DNA of 64,000 bases from Clostridia bacterium (GTDB taxonomy: Bacteria; Bacillota; Clostridia; Oscillospirales; Acutalibacteraceae), in assembly GCA_017468425.1 (NCBI GenBank), contig JAFUIO010000021.1, positions 1-64,000 on the forward strand, in the 5' to 3' direction. Of the stretch, positions 8,036 through 16,572 are shown piece after piece (the first letter of the stretch is position 1; each line of letters begins with the position of its first letter). The notes beneath the pieces are model-generated. The model worked only from the letters and a program-made list of their open reading frames with translations. It searched no databases and was not told where the DNA came from. A program made the translations under genes and the position numbers.

Positions 8036-10213
8036 TTAGTTTCTTCTTTTGTTATCTCTGCGGAAATCCTTTTTGGGACGGCGGGGAGCATCTGAAATTT
8101 CGTTTTCGGGAACTAAACCTTCAACTTCAATAAGAGCTTCTCTTCTTGAAAGGTTAAGTCTGCCCTGCTCGTCGATTTCACGTACTTTAACGATAACTAC
8201 GTCGCCAACGTTTACAACGTCTTCAACTTTTTCTGTTCTCTTAACGTCCAGGTGGCTTACGTGAACAAGACCTTCTTTACCGGGAGCAATTTCAACAAAT
8301 GCACCGAAATCCATAATTCTTGTTACAACGCCGTTATAGATAGCACCAACTTCGGGGTCGTTTGCAATTGTTTCAACAATGAAGAGAGCGCGTTTTGCAT
8401 CTTCAATATCAATTGCTGAAACAAAGATTGTTCCGTCTTCTTCAACGTCAACCTTACAGTTGCATTCAGCACAGATTTTCTGAATAACTTTACCCTGTTT
8501 ACCGATAACTTCAGCAATTTTGTCAACGGGGATTTTTGTTGTGAGCATTTTGGGAGCATATTTTGAAAGTTCTGCTCTGGGTTCTGCAATGCAGGGAAGC
8601 ATAATATCATCAAGGATATAAAGACGAGCTTTATACGTCTTTTCAAGTGCTTCTTTAATGATTTCGGGTGTAAGGCCATGAACTTTAAGGTCCATCTGGA
8701 TTGCTGTGATACCCTTGTGAGTACCTGCAACCTTGAAGTCCATATCGCCGAAGAAGTCTTCAAGACCCTGGATATCAACCATTGTCATGAAACGGTCGCC
8801 TTCTGTAACAAGACCGCATGAAATACCTGCAACGGGAGCTTTGATGGGAACACCTGCAGCCATAAGTGAAAGTGTTGAACCACAGATTGAGCCCTGTGAT
8901 GTTGAACCGTTTGATGAAAGAACTTCTGATACAAGACGGATAGCATAGGGGAATTCTTCAACTGAGGGGATAACGGGAACAAGTGCTTTTTCAGCAAGTG
9001 CACCGTGACCGATTTCACGTCTGCCGGGACCTCTTGAAGGTTTAGTTTCACCAACTGAGTATGAGGGGAAGTTGTAGTGGTGCATATATCTCTTGCTTTC
9101 TTCTCCGTCAATGCCGTCGAGAATCTGTGCATCACTTACAGGACCGAGTGTTGTGATTGTAAGAACCTGAGTCTGTCCTCTTGTGAACATACCTGAACCG
9201 TGAACTCTGTCGATAAGGTCAACTTCTGCTGCGAGAGGTCTGATTTCGTCAATGCCTCTGCCGTCAACACGTTTGCCTTCATCAAGGAGCCAACGTCTTA
9301 CGATATATTTCTGAAGTTTGTAAAGGCAATCGTCAATTTTTGCGATTTCTTCAGGATAAACTTCGTCAAATTTTTCGTGAACTGCATCGTAGATGGGTTT
9401 GAGTCTTTCGTCACGGATACGTTTGTCGTCTGTATCAAGAACAACTTTTACATCTTCAATAGCAAATTCTTTGATTGCTTCATACATTTCTTCAGAGGGG
9501 TCGTTTGAGGGGAAATCAACTTTTGCTTTACCGATTTCAGCCTTGATTTCGTTGATGAAATTAACAACCTTCTGGTTTTCCTGATGAGCAAACATAATTC
9601 CGTCAAACATTACATCATTAGGAATTTCGTTACCTGCAGCTTCAATCATAGCAACAAGGTCTGCTGTTGAAGCAACTGTAACATACATTTCTGATTTTTC
9701 TTTTTCTTCTGCTGTGGGATTGATAACGAATTTGCCGTCAACAAGACCAACTACGCAACCTGCAATGGGGCCGTCCCACGGAATTTCTGAAATTGAAATA
9801 GCGATTGAAACACCAAGCATTGCTGTGATTTCAGGTGAACAATCGGGGTCAACTGACATAACTGTTGCAACAACACCTACATCGTTTCTCATATCTTTGG
9901 GGAAAAGAGGACGGATAGGTCTGTCGATAACACGTGAAGCAAGAGTTGCTTTTTCACTTGCTTTACCTTCTCTTCTCTGGAAAGAACCGGGGATTCTGCC
10001 TACTGAGTAGAGTTTTTCTTCAAAGTCTACTGAGAGAGGGAAGAAATCTACGCCTTCTCTGGGTTTGGGAGCCATTGTAACAGTACAAAGAACGTCTGTT
10101 TCACCATAACGAACAAGAACTGAGCCGCCTGCAAGCTGTGCCATTTTGCCTGTTTCAACAACAAAAGGTCTGCCGGCGATTTCTGTTTCAAATCTTCTGA
10201 ATTCTTCGAACAT
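8036..10213 (-). CDS. pnp: Polynucleotide phosphorylase
   Basis: 725 aa, full length for PNPase. It degrades RNA 3' to 5' by phosphorolysis and can run in reverse to add heteropolymeric tails; it forms a trimeric ring, often within a degradosome. Order of parts: first RNase PH domain (about 10-145), helical linker, second RNase PH domain (about 310-540, with GFSPEV-like core replaced by MHHYNFPSYSVGETKPSRG), KH domain (VDKIAEVIGKQGKVIQKI, about 560) and S1 domain (about 622-692, GAIYNGVVTRIMDFGAFVEI), then a basic tail rich in R and K. AAAGGATGT precedes the ATG. It is downstream of rpsO, as in many bacteria. Confidence 0.98.
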   Translation of the reverse strand: MFEEFRRFETEIAGRPFVVETGKMAQLAGGSVLVRYGETDVLCTVTMAPKPREGVDFFPLSVDFEEKLYSVGRIPGSFQRREGKASEKATLASRVIDRPIRPLFPKDMRNDVGVVATVMSVDPDCSPEITAMLGVSIAISISEIPWDGPIAGCVVGLVDGKFVINPTAEEKEKSEMYVTVASTADLVAMIEAAGNEIPNDVMFDGIMFAHQENQKVVNFINEIKAEIGKAKVDFPSNDPSEEMYEAIKEFAIEDVKVVLDTDDKRIRDERLKPIYDAVHEKFDEVYPEEIAKIDDCLYKLQKYIVRRWLLDEGKRVDGRGIDEIRPLAAEVDLIDRVHGSGMFTRGQTQVLTITTLGPVSDAQILDGIDGEESKRYMHHYNFPSYSVGETKPSRGPGRREIGHGALAEKALVPVIPSVEEFPYAIRLVSEVLSSNGSTSQGSICGSTLSLMAAGVPIKAPVAGISCGLVTEGDRFMTMVDIQGLEDFFGDMDFKVAGTHKGITAIQMDLKVHGLTPEIIKEALEKTYKARLYILDDIMLPCIAEPRAELSKYAPKMLTTKIPVDKIAEVIGKQGKVIQKICAECNCKVDVEEDGTIFVSAIDIEDAKRALFIVETIANDPEVGAIYNGVVTRIMDFGAFVEIAPGKEGLVHVSHLDVKRTEKVEDVVNVGDVVIVKVREIDEQGRLNLSRREALIEVEGLVPENEISDAPRRPKKDFRRDNKRRN

Positions 10214-10261
10214 AGTTTTTACATCCTTTCAAAATAAAATTGGTTTCTACTTTATATGAAA

Positions 10262-10340
10262 GCAGGCTCTCTTTTAGCAATAAATCCATACTTCGATTTT
10301 TCAAAATATCGATTTACCGCTAAAAAAAGTTTCAGCCTGC
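10262..10340 (-). promoter_or_regulatory. Long hairpin in the pnp 5' leader
   Basis: On the pnp transcript this segment folds into a long interrupted stem. GCAGGCT (10262-10268) pairs with AGCCTGC (10334-10340), and TTTTAGC and TAAATC pair with GATTTA and GCTAAAA inside. It ends 49 bases before the pnp ATG. In E. coli the pnp leader carries a comparable stem that RNase III cuts and PNPase then uses for self-repression. A similar role here is inference from position and shape. Confidence 0.65.
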
Positions 10341-10352
10341 AAATCATCATTT

Positions 10353-10627
10353 CAGGGTAGTGCGAATAATCCGAACCCGTTTTTTACAGGCTGATTTCCG
10401 CTGACCCTTTGTTAAAATACTCGCAAATCCGTCAGGATTTGCTGCGTTTTTGCCGTGGTTCACCAAAAATCATCTCTATAAAAAATCTCCGACCAAAAAG
10501 TTAAAGATTTTTATTGGATTTTTGGTGGCTGAGTGTGAAGGAAGGCTAACGCCTTTCAAACACGAAACGCCGAAAAGACTTAAAAAGATTAACTTTTTGG
10601 CGTGTTCGGATTGTTTGCACTACCCTG
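10353..10627. repeat. Structured inverted-repeat element between rpsO and pnp
   Basis: Arms of 27 bp at 10353-10379 and 10601-10627 match at 24 of 27 positions, and two of the three differences allow G-U pairs. Inside are further complementary pairs: 10423-10430 with 10435-10442 (perfect 8 bp), 10461-10471 with 10517-10527 (perfect 11 bp), 10493-10512 with 10582-10600 (nearly perfect), and 10534-10537/10542-10546 with 10551-10555/10560-10563. The 11-bp and 19-bp pairs interleave, so not all can form at once in a simple fold. No protein gene is convincing here. It could be a MITE-like insertion (I see no target duplication) or a structured RNA. Confidence 0.6.
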
Positions 10628-10637
10628 CTCAAATAAA

Positions 10638-10667
10638 GGCAGGCAAAAAATATACATTTTGCCTGCC
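10638..10667 (-). terminator. Hairpin after rpsO
   Basis: A perfect 11-bp stem, GGCAGGCAAAA/TTTTGCCTGCC, starts 13 bases after the rpsO stop. The following minus-strand bases are TTTATTTG, so it is a moderate Rho-independent terminator that may let some transcription continue into pnp. Confidence 0.75.
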
Positions 10668-10679
10668 CATTGGGAATAC

Positions 10680-10943
10680 TTATTTACGGATTCCGAGTCT
10701 TGCGATGATTGAACGGTAACGTTCAATATCAACCTTCTGAAGATATGCAAGAAGGTTTCTTCTGTGACCAACAAGTTTGAGGAGACCTCTTCTTGAGTGG
10801 TGGTCCTTATGATGAACTTTGAAGTGTTCGTTAAGGTCGTTGATTCTCTTTGTGAGAATAGCGATCTGTACTTCGGGAGAACCTGTGTCACCTTCGTGAG
10901 TTGCATACTCAGCCATTATAGCCTTTTTTTCTTCGTTTGTCAT
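10680..10943 (-). CDS. rpsO: 30S ribosomal protein S15
   Basis: 87 aa, the standard S15 length. It binds the central domain of 16S rRNA early in 30S assembly. The conserved segments [23 protein letters not shown], here only in part quoted as [14 protein letters not shown], and [18 protein letters not shown] are intact, as is the C-terminal [18 protein letters not shown] lies about eight bases before the ATG. It has its own promoter and a 100-base leader with inverted repeats that may allow autoregulation. Confidence 0.98.
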   Translation of the reverse strand: MTNEEKKAIMAEYATHEGDTGSPEVQIAILTKRINDLNEHFKVHHKDHHSRRGLLKLVGHRRNLLAYLQKVDIERYRSIIARLGIRK

Positions 10944-11050
10944 TGTTTTTCACCTCATTTTTAATATTTCGCATCATCTCAGATCCCAGCAAGAGGCAGG
11001 TGAACACCATTTAATGGTTTACTCCACTTTCCGAGAAAAGGACTCAAGCT
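10944..11050 (-). promoter_or_regulatory. rpsO leader, candidate S15 autoregulatory RNA
   Basis: The transcribed leader is about 105 nt. It contains the hairpin ACCATT-a-AATGGT closed by an outer GTG/CAC pair (about 10998-11025) and a second stem region near 10975-10995. S15 represses its own translation through leader RNA structures in several bacteria, including Firmicutes; the structures differ between lineages. The assignment here rests only on position and inverted repeats. Confidence 0.4.
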
Positions 11051-11055
11051 CGTGT

Positions 11056-11084
11056 ATTATAACATATTGATACCAATTTGTAAA
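11056..11084 (-). promoter_or_regulatory. rpsO promoter
   Basis: On the minus strand TTTACA (11084-11079) is followed after 17 bases by a perfect TATAAT (11061-11056). This is a strong housekeeping-type promoter. It starts the rpsO leader and lies just downstream of the mfd stop. Confidence 0.85.
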
Positions 11085-11106
11085 GAGTTTTTTATAATTT
11101 ATTTTA

Positions 11107-14100
11107 TTATTTCTCTTCTTCTTTTTTATCTGCAAGGAGCATCAGAGCCATTGTCTGTTTAAGTGCTTCGGTCTGGGATTGACCGTCAATTATTTTCACT
11201 TTAAAATGAGGTCTCGGCACTGTTGCAACAGAGATTCTGCCACGCATTGCATTGGAAAGTGCTGCGATTTTTTTCATATCAAGCACCTCACTGTAAATAA
11301 GAAGTCTGTCTTTATTCTGCCCTATTTCAGTAATATTATTTTCAACTGCCGCTGCACGCAGAAGTGCGATATCAATAAGTCCCATTACGCTCTGCGGCGG
11401 GTCACCGAAACGGTCGATAAGCTCATCAATAACATCATCTGCATCTTCCTGACTACGTATATCTGCAATTCTTCTGTACATCGCAAGGCGGTGCGGCACA
11501 TTTTCGATATACTTTTTGGGGATATTGGCATCGATGTGCAAATCGATAAGGCAGTCTTTTGAAGAATCTTTTACTTCCTCGCCTTTTTCCTCACCTACTG
11601 CTTCTGCAAGAAGTTTTAAATACATATCATATCCTACTGCTTCCATATGACCGTGCTGCTGAGCACCTAAAACATTGCCTGCACCACGCAGTTCAAGGTC
11701 TCGCATTGCAATTTTGAAGCCTGAACCGAATTCGGTAAATTCACGTATTGCAGAAAGGCGTCTGTCGGCAATCTCGGAAAGCTGTTTACCCCTTGTGAAA
11801 GTAAAATACGCACTTGCACGTCTTGCACTTCTGCCCACACGACCTCGTATCTGATGAAGCTGTGCAAGACCCATTCTGTCTGCGTCTTCAATAATGAGCG
11901 TGTTGGCATTAGGCACGTCAACGCCTGTTTCGATAATAGTTGTGCAGACAAGTATGTCCGTTTCGCCTTCAATAAGGCTTTTCCACACATCTGAAAGTTC
12001 TTCTTCCGTCATTTTACCGTGACCTACTGCCACTCTTGCATCAGGCATCATTTCTTTTATTTCTGCGGCTTTTCTGTCGATAGATTCAACCTTATTATGA
12101 AGATAATAAACCTGACCGCCACGGCGGAGTTCTTTTTCCATTGCCTGAACAAGCACTTCCATATTATGCTCAATAACATAAGTCTGCACAGGATGTCTGT
12201 CCTGAGGTGCTTCTTCGATAATGCTCATATCGCGTATACCCGTCATTGCCATATTGAGTGTACGCGGAATAGGTGTTGCAGACAAAGTAAGCACATCAAC
12301 ATTTGGGAAACGCTCTTTTAATTTTTCTTTCTGTGCCACACCGAAACGTTGTTCTTCGTCTACGATTACAAGTCCTAAATCCTTGAACTCAAGTTTTTTG
12401 GAAAGAAGCTTATGTGTGCCCACAACGATATCAACACTTCCCCTTTTTAAGTTTTTCACTATTTCCGCCTGTTCTTTTGCTGTGCAGAAACGGGAAAGCA
12501 TTGCACTTTCAATGGGGAAACCTTCGAATCTTTTCTGTATTGTCTGATAATGCTGCAAAGCGAGAATTGTTGTCGGCACAAGTATTGCACATTGCTTACC
12601 GTCTGCAATACACTTGAAAACACCGCGCAAAGCAACTTCGGTTTTACCAAAGCCAACGTCACCGCAGAGAAGTCTGTCCATAGGATATGGTTTTTCCATA
12701 TCGTTTTTGATTTCGTCAATACATCTCAACTGGTCATCAGTTTCGTCAAATTCAAAGCGTCTTTCAAAGTCGCTCTGCATATCAATATCGGGTGAAAAGG
12801 CAAAGCCTTTGATATTAAGCCTTTTTGAATAAAGCTGAATCAGGTCATCAGCCATATTTTTAACGGCAGATTTTACTCTGTTTTTAGTTTTAAGCCATTT
12901 GTCACTGCCGAGTTTATTAAGCTTGACGGAGTTGGTTTCACTTCTGGGGCCTATATATTTCGCAACGTGGTCAAGCTGTGTTACGGGGATATAAAGGATA
13001 TCACCTTTATCGTAACGGATTTTGATATAATCCTTTGTTGCACCGCTTGCTTCAAGCTGAGTAATTCCCTCAAAAATACCGATACCGTGCATTGAATGAA
13101 CAATATAATCGCCCTTGTGCATTTCTTCAAGGCTGTGGAAAGCATTTGATGCTTTGTAGTTTTTATGCTTTTTAAGCTTTTTCGGTGCAGTTCTTCTGCC
13201 GTAAGAAATAAGACGGAATTTATCCTGAGGATATTCCATACCTGCACTGAGTGCACCTTCAATTACACTTACATAACCTTTGGGGAATTCATTGGGCATT
13301 TTATCAAAGAATACAACATTATACCCTTCTTTTTCAAGGTCATCGCATAAAGCACGTGCGGCTTTATCTGTACCCGCCATAACAACGCAGGTTCTGTCTT
13401 TTTTATTTTTGAAATAACTTATATCATCAAGCAAAACATTAAGTGTGCCGTTCCACAAGTTAAGCTGAAGCGAAGTGAAATTGATAAGTTCTTTTACGGG
13501 GGTATCAAAGCTTCCCCTTGGCAGATTATCAAGGTAAATTGTTTTGTTTCTGCCGAAAACTCCAAGGACTTCCGACCACGAAAGGCCAAACCGGTCAAGA
13601 CCTTTGCAGAGAGTTCCTTCTTCAAAACAAGCAGTAATTTCTTCATGGAGAAGTTTTATTGATGCTTCCCCTCTTTCTTTCACACCTGCACTCTCGCACA
13701 CACAAAGAACAGTATCGCTTGTGCAATAATCAAAAATTGTTGCAAGTGAAGAATATGCAAGTGAAAGATATCTGTCAAGAGAAGATACTCTTACATCATT
13801 GGCAAGTTTTTCAATATCAGCCTGAAGTGATGCTTTTGCTTTCTGTGAGCCTTTGCCTTTCACTGTAGGGAGAAATTCGTTAATTTTATCTTTAAGAGTT
13901 TCAAGGCTGTCGAAAATTATTTCAGTTGCAGGTGTGATTTCAATTTCGTCAAGCATATCTGTTCTTCTCTGGCTTTCTGCCTCAAAAGAAGAAATTGAAT
14001 CTACTGTATCGCCCCAGAATTCAATTCTGACGGGATTTTCTCTGTCTGGCGGGAATAAGTCGAGTATACCGCCCCTTACTGCAAACTGACCTGAGCCGTC

Positions 14101-14595
14101 AACCTGAGGACTTCTTACATATCCCGCTTTTATAAGAGTTGACACTGCTTCTTCAAGAGAAAAATCTTCTCCGCTTACAATTCTGACAGTTCTTTTTTCA
14201 AGCTCTTCCGGAGGCATTGTGAACTGCAGAAAAGCCTCAATACTGCAGGCAACAACGTCAAAATCATTTTTAAGGATTTTTGACAAAGCACCGATTCTTA
14301 CGTGTTCATATTCTCTTGACTGACCTTCGGTTGTGCTGAAAGAAAAATCCCTTGCAGGGAAAATATACGCACGGCTGCCCATAGAAACAAGGTCTTCCGT
14401 AAGACGTCTTGCAGACGCTTCATCAGGCGTTACTGCAATACACTTTCTGCCGTCTGTGCAGAGTGTGTGCATAACGTGGGCTTTATTGATATGAGAAAGG
14501 CCAAGTGCACCCATCGGCACTCTGTTTTTTTCAAGAGCAAAAATGAGTTTTTGGTATTCTTCGTTATTCTGCATTATTTTTGCAAAGCAGGACAT
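11107..14595 (-). CDS. mfd: Transcription-repair coupling factor
   Basis: About 1162 aa. Mfd pushes stalled RNA polymerase off DNA lesions and recruits UvrA for nucleotide excision repair. N-terminal UvrB-like domain (about 1-480), RNA-polymerase interaction domain (about 490-560, KGDYIVHSMHGIGIFEGI), translocase with Walker A GDVGFGKTEVA and DEEQRFG box (about 640-800), helicase motif VI (QIRGRVGRSARRASA) and a C-terminal D7 domain (LIDRFGDPPQSV). ATG 14595 was chosen because GGAGGT lies seven bases upstream; a GTG/ATG-like start 15 codons earlier lacks one. Its own promoter lies at 14671-14699. Confidence 0.97.
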   Translation of the reverse strand: MSCFAKIMQNNEEYQKLIFALEKNRVPMGALGLSHINKAHVMHTLCTDGRKCIAVTPDEASARRLTEDLVSMGSRAYIFPARDFSFSTTEGQSREYEHVRIGALSKILKNDFDVVACSIEAFLQFTMPPEELEKRTVRIVSGEDFSLEEAVSTLIKAGYVRSPQVDGSGQFAVRGGILDLFPPDRENPVRIEFWGDTVDSISSFEAESQRRTDMLDEIEITPATEIIFDSLETLKDKINEFLPTVKGKGSQKAKASLQADIEKLANDVRVSSLDRYLSLAYSSLATIFDYCTSDTVLCVCESAGVKERGEASIKLLHEEITACFEEGTLCKGLDRFGLSWSEVLGVFGRNKTIYLDNLPRGSFDTPVKELINFTSLQLNLWNGTLNVLLDDISYFKNKKDRTCVVMAGTDKAARALCDDLEKEGYNVVFFDKMPNEFPKGYVSVIEGALSAGMEYPQDKFRLISYGRRTAPKKLKKHKNYKASNAFHSLEEMHKGDYIVHSMHGIGIFEGITQLEASGATKDYIKIRYDKGDILYIPVTQLDHVAKYIGPRSETNSVKLNKLGSDKWLKTKNRVKSAVKNMADDLIQLYSKRLNIKGFAFSPDIDMQSDFERRFEFDETDDQLRCIDEIKNDMEKPYPMDRLLCGDVGFGKTEVALRGVFKCIADGKQCAILVPTTILALQHYQTIQKRFEGFPIESAMLSRFCTAKEQAEIVKNLKRGSVDIVVGTHKLLSKKLEFKDLGLVIVDEEQRFGVAQKEKLKERFPNVDVLTLSATPIPRTLNMAMTGIRDMSIIEEAPQDRHPVQTYVIEHNMEVLVQAMEKELRRGGQVYYLHNKVESIDRKAAEIKEMMPDARVAVGHGKMTEEELSDVWKSLIEGETDILVCTTIIETGVDVPNANTLIIEDADRMGLAQLHQIRGRVGRSARRASAYFTFTRGKQLSEIADRRLSAIREFTEFGSGFKIAMRDLELRGAGNVLGAQQHGHMEAVGYDMYLKLLAEAVGEEKGEEVKDSSKDCLIDLHIDANIPKKYIENVPHRLAMYRRIADIRSQEDADDVIDELIDRFGDPPQSVMGLIDIALLRAAAVENNITEIGQNKDRLLIYSEVLDMKKIAALSNAMRGRISVATVPRPHFKVKIIDGQSQTEALKQTMALMLLADKKEEEK

Positions 14596-14626
14596 TCTTC
14601 TACCTCCATCACAACGCGGAAATCCG

Positions 14627-14658
14627 CAACAAACCCGCATAGGGGGTTGTTACGGTTT
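14627..14658 (-). promoter_or_regulatory. Hairpin in the mfd leader
   Basis: On the mfd transcript CCGTAACAACCCCC can pair with a downstream GGGTTTGTTGCGG over about 11 of 14 positions. It lies 32 bases before the mfd ATG. No known riboswitch class is recognised; it may only be a stability element. Confidence 0.35.
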
Positions 14659-14670
14659 CAAATCAAAAAT

Positions 14671-14699
14671 ATTTTATCATCTGAAAATTATTTAGTCAA
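14671..14699 (-). promoter_or_regulatory. mfd promoter
   Basis: On the minus strand TTGACT (14699-14694), a 17-base spacer and TAAAAT (14676-14671) form a good housekeeping promoter between the HAD hydrolase gene and mfd. It shows that mfd can be transcribed without the upstream gene. Confidence 0.75.
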
Positions 14700-14709
14700 G
14701 AAAATTTTG

Positions 14710-15318
14710 TCAGATTTTCACGCCTTTTTTGCGTAAATCCGCCTTGAGAATTTCAACATTTCCATGGCTGTAGCAATGGCCGTCCATACCGACAGCCAAC
14801 GCACCGTCAATATTTTTCTGCACATCATCAATAAAAATACATTCCTCTGCTTTGAGAGAAAATTTCTCAAGAAGTGCAAGATACAAGCCTTTTTCAGGTT
14901 TTACCATCTGATAATCACAGGAAACAATAAAGCCGTCAAAAAGGTTAAGTGCGGGAATGTTATCTTTTTCTCTGTAAAATTCAGGAGCAACATTTGAAAG
15001 CAGGTAAATACCGTAGCCGTTTTCTTTGAGAGTCTTTACAACATCATACATATCTTCAAACGGCGGCATATACGGGAAAAAGTTCTGCACCATTTCGTTT
15101 ATTTTTTCAAAATGTTCATCGGGGAAAAGATGCCTTTTTTGAGCAATGATTTCATCGGAAGTCACAACTCCCCTGTCACGCTCTGCCCACAGTTCATTCC
15201 TGAAAACTTCTTTGAGAATAGTATCCGCAAGAGCCTTGTCAAAATGGGCATAGAGAGTTTTTTCGGGGTTATGGTCTATAAGCACTCCGCCCATATCGAA
15301 AATTATATTTTTAATCAT
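14710..15318 (-). CDS. HAD-superfamily hydrolase, subfamily IA
   Basis: 202 aa, soluble. HAD-IA enzymes are mostly small-molecule phosphatases acting through an aspartyl-phosphate. Motif I is IFDMGGVLIDHN with the nucleophile Asp near residue 8; the second acid position of a typical phosphatase (DxD) is Gly, as in the GGVL-type YihX/haloacid-like branch. Motif II is YLLSNVAP, motif III the Lys in VKPEKGLY, and motif IV FIDDVQKNIDGA. Substrate unknown; YihX-type sugar phosphatases are the nearest match I can name. It stands just upstream of mfd, which has its own promoter. Confidence 0.85.
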   Translation of the reverse strand: MIKNIIFDMGGVLIDHNPEKTLYAHFDKALADTILKEVFRNELWAERDRGVVTSDEIIAQKRHLFPDEHFEKINEMVQNFFPYMPPFEDMYDVVKTLKENGYGIYLLSNVAPEFYREKDNIPALNLFDGFIVSCDYQMVKPEKGLYLALLEKFSLKAEECIFIDDVQKNIDGALAVGMDGHCYSHGNVEILKADLRKKGVKI

Positions 15319-15359
15319 AATCCATCACCGTATAAAATATACCACATAAAAAACAAAAA

Positions 15360-15393
15360 AACAACTGCCCGTGCAAAAGCATAGGCAGTTGTT
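15360..15393 (-). terminator. Terminator after the zinc-ribbon gene
   Basis: A 10-bp stem AACAACTGCC/GGCAGTTGTT is followed on the minus strand by TTTTTTT and more Ts (15349-15359). It lies about 20 bases past the stop of the zinc-ribbon gene. Confidence 0.9.
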
Positions 15394-15414
15394 CGATTTT
15401 AGGAAATAAAAAAC

Positions 15415-15696
15415 TTATGCTTCTTCTTCCTTCATCTTTGCGAAGCACTCACTGCAATATACAGGGCGTCCGTCTTTGGGTTCGAAAGGAACTTTGGCTG
15501 CGCCGCCACATGAAGCACATGTTGCGTCATGAAGTACACGTTCGGGATTTCTTGCACGTTTGCGTGCGTCACGGCATTCTTTGCAACGGAAGGGTTCGTT
15601 TTCGAAACCTTTTTCAGCATAGAATTCCTGCTCACCTGCTGAGAAAATAAATTCGTTTCCGCATTCTTTGCAGATGAGGGTTTTGTCTTCGTACAT
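15415..15696 (-). CDS. Small double zinc-ribbon protein (CxxC-x17-CxxC type)
   Basis: 93 aa with four CxxC pairs: ICKEC near residue 9, RCKEC near 37, TCASC near 59 and YCSEC near 78. The two pairs per half can each bind one zinc. The second half matches the CxxC-x17-CxxC domain that is common in clostridial and candidate-phylum small proteins. Function unknown; a nucleic-acid or protein-binding adaptor is possible. The basic stretch RDARKRARNPERVL lies between the two ribbons. AGAGGT lies about seven bases before the ATG. It is a single-gene unit with its own terminator, downstream of the sigma factor gene. Confidence 0.85.
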   Translation of the reverse strand: MYEDKTLICKECGNEFIFSAGEQEFYAEKGFENEPFRCKECRDARKRARNPERVLHDATCASCGGAAKVPFEPKDGRPVYCSECFAKMKEEEA

Positions 15697-15764
15697 TTTA
15701 ATGACCTCTCTTGATAAGTATTAGTCCCGTTATGGGGCTTTATTATAAACGGGGAACCCGCTTA

Positions 15765-16328
15765 TTACAGAATTGACTTAAGCTTCTTTCTCACTCTCTG
15801 CAGTGCACCGTCAACGCCTTTTATGCTCTGACCTGTTTTTTCTGCAATTTCAGAATAACTCATTCCGTCAACAAACAAACTGAAAACGGAATACTCCGTC
15901 TGAGAAAGAATCTTCCTGAGACTTTCGCGCAATGATTTGTAATTTTCAGATGAAATGTATTCATCCTCTGTCGTTGTGCTGCTCACGGTTTCGTCACCTA
16001 ACGGAACAAAATCTTTATCTGCAGAAAGGAAAACATTATCTTTCTTCCTTACAAAATTTTTAAGAGCATTTTTAATGCATACAGCGGCATAGGTTCTGAA
16101 GGAAGCGCCCTTTTCATCGTTGAAGCTGAGAATTGCTCTGAAACAAGCAACCATACCTTCCTGGATAAGGTCTTCATTCTCGAAGCGGTTGTCGGAAAAC
16201 GACAATGCACAATTTGCAATTACACTCTCCATTCTTTTTATAAGAATCTGCAGTGCAATTTCATCGCAACTTTTGCAAAGTTTTACTAATTCTTCGTCTG
16301 ACATAATATGGTAATTATAATTTTCCAT
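15765..16328 (-). CDS. SigH-like sigma-70 family RNA polymerase sigma factor
   Basis: 187 aa. It directs RNA polymerase to a specific promoter set. Region 2 includes FENEDLIQEGMVACFRAI and SFRTYAAVCIKNAL (about 48-95), and region 4 includes the helix-turn-helix MSYSEIAEKTGQSIKGVDGALQRVRKKL (quoted in part) at the C-terminus. There is no sigma-3 domain and the length is close to that of SigH/Spo0H, the stationary-phase and early sporulation sigma of Firmicutes, but it is a little shorter than B. subtilis SigH (218 aa). I see no anti-sigma gene next to it. GAGGTG precedes the ATG, and a strong promoter lies upstream. Confidence 0.85.
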   Translation of the reverse strand: MENYNYHIMSDEELVKLCKSCDEIALQILIKRMESVIANCALSFSDNRFENEDLIQEGMVACFRAILSFNDEKGASFRTYAAVCIKNALKNFVRKKDNVFLSADKDFVPLGDETVSSTTTEDEYISSENYKSLRESLRKILSQTEYSVFSLFVDGMSYSEIAEKTGQSIKGVDGALQRVRKKLKSIL

Positions 16329-16356
16329 TCATCCACCTCTTACCAATTACAAGGTA

Positions 16357-16385
16357 ATATTAATACTTTTTTAACATCTTGTCAA
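16357..16385 (-). promoter_or_regulatory. Promoter of the sigma factor gene
   Basis: On the minus strand a perfect TTGACA (16385-16380), a 17-base spacer and TAATAT (16362-16357) form a strong housekeeping promoter about 30 bases before the sigma gene start. Confidence 0.8.
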
Positions 16386-16504
16386 GTTTTTTTCATAAAT
16401 AAGTTGAATATTTTTAACAATTATTGATATTTTTTGTCGATTTCTTACAATTCAACTTTCTTATTGCGTTATAAGAACTTTTTCAAAGTAAAAAAATGCT
16501 TTTC

Positions 16505-16533
16505 TTGACTTTTATAAAGAAACAGAGTAAAAT
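16505..16533 (+). promoter_or_regulatory. Promoter of the Fur-family gene
   Basis: TTGACT (16505-16510), a 17-base spacer and TAAAAT (16528-16533). The following 25 bases are almost pure A/T with TTAGTAATAAG and TATATATA, where a Fur/PerR-type operator could lie, but no clear 7-1-7 palindrome is visible. Confidence 0.7.
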
Positions 16534-16572
16534 TAGTAATAAGTATATATATAGTATAAAGGCGGCGAGGAA

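Noticed and set aside
10450..10719. 89-codon plus-strand frame between pnp and rpsO
   Set aside because: It overlaps the inverted repeats, the rpsO terminator and the 3' end of rpsO, has no good ribosome binding site and no family similarity.
16534..16572. Fur or PerR operator in front of the Fur-family gene
   Set aside because: The A/T-rich stretch has no clear inverted repeat matching either consensus, so it was not listed as an operator.
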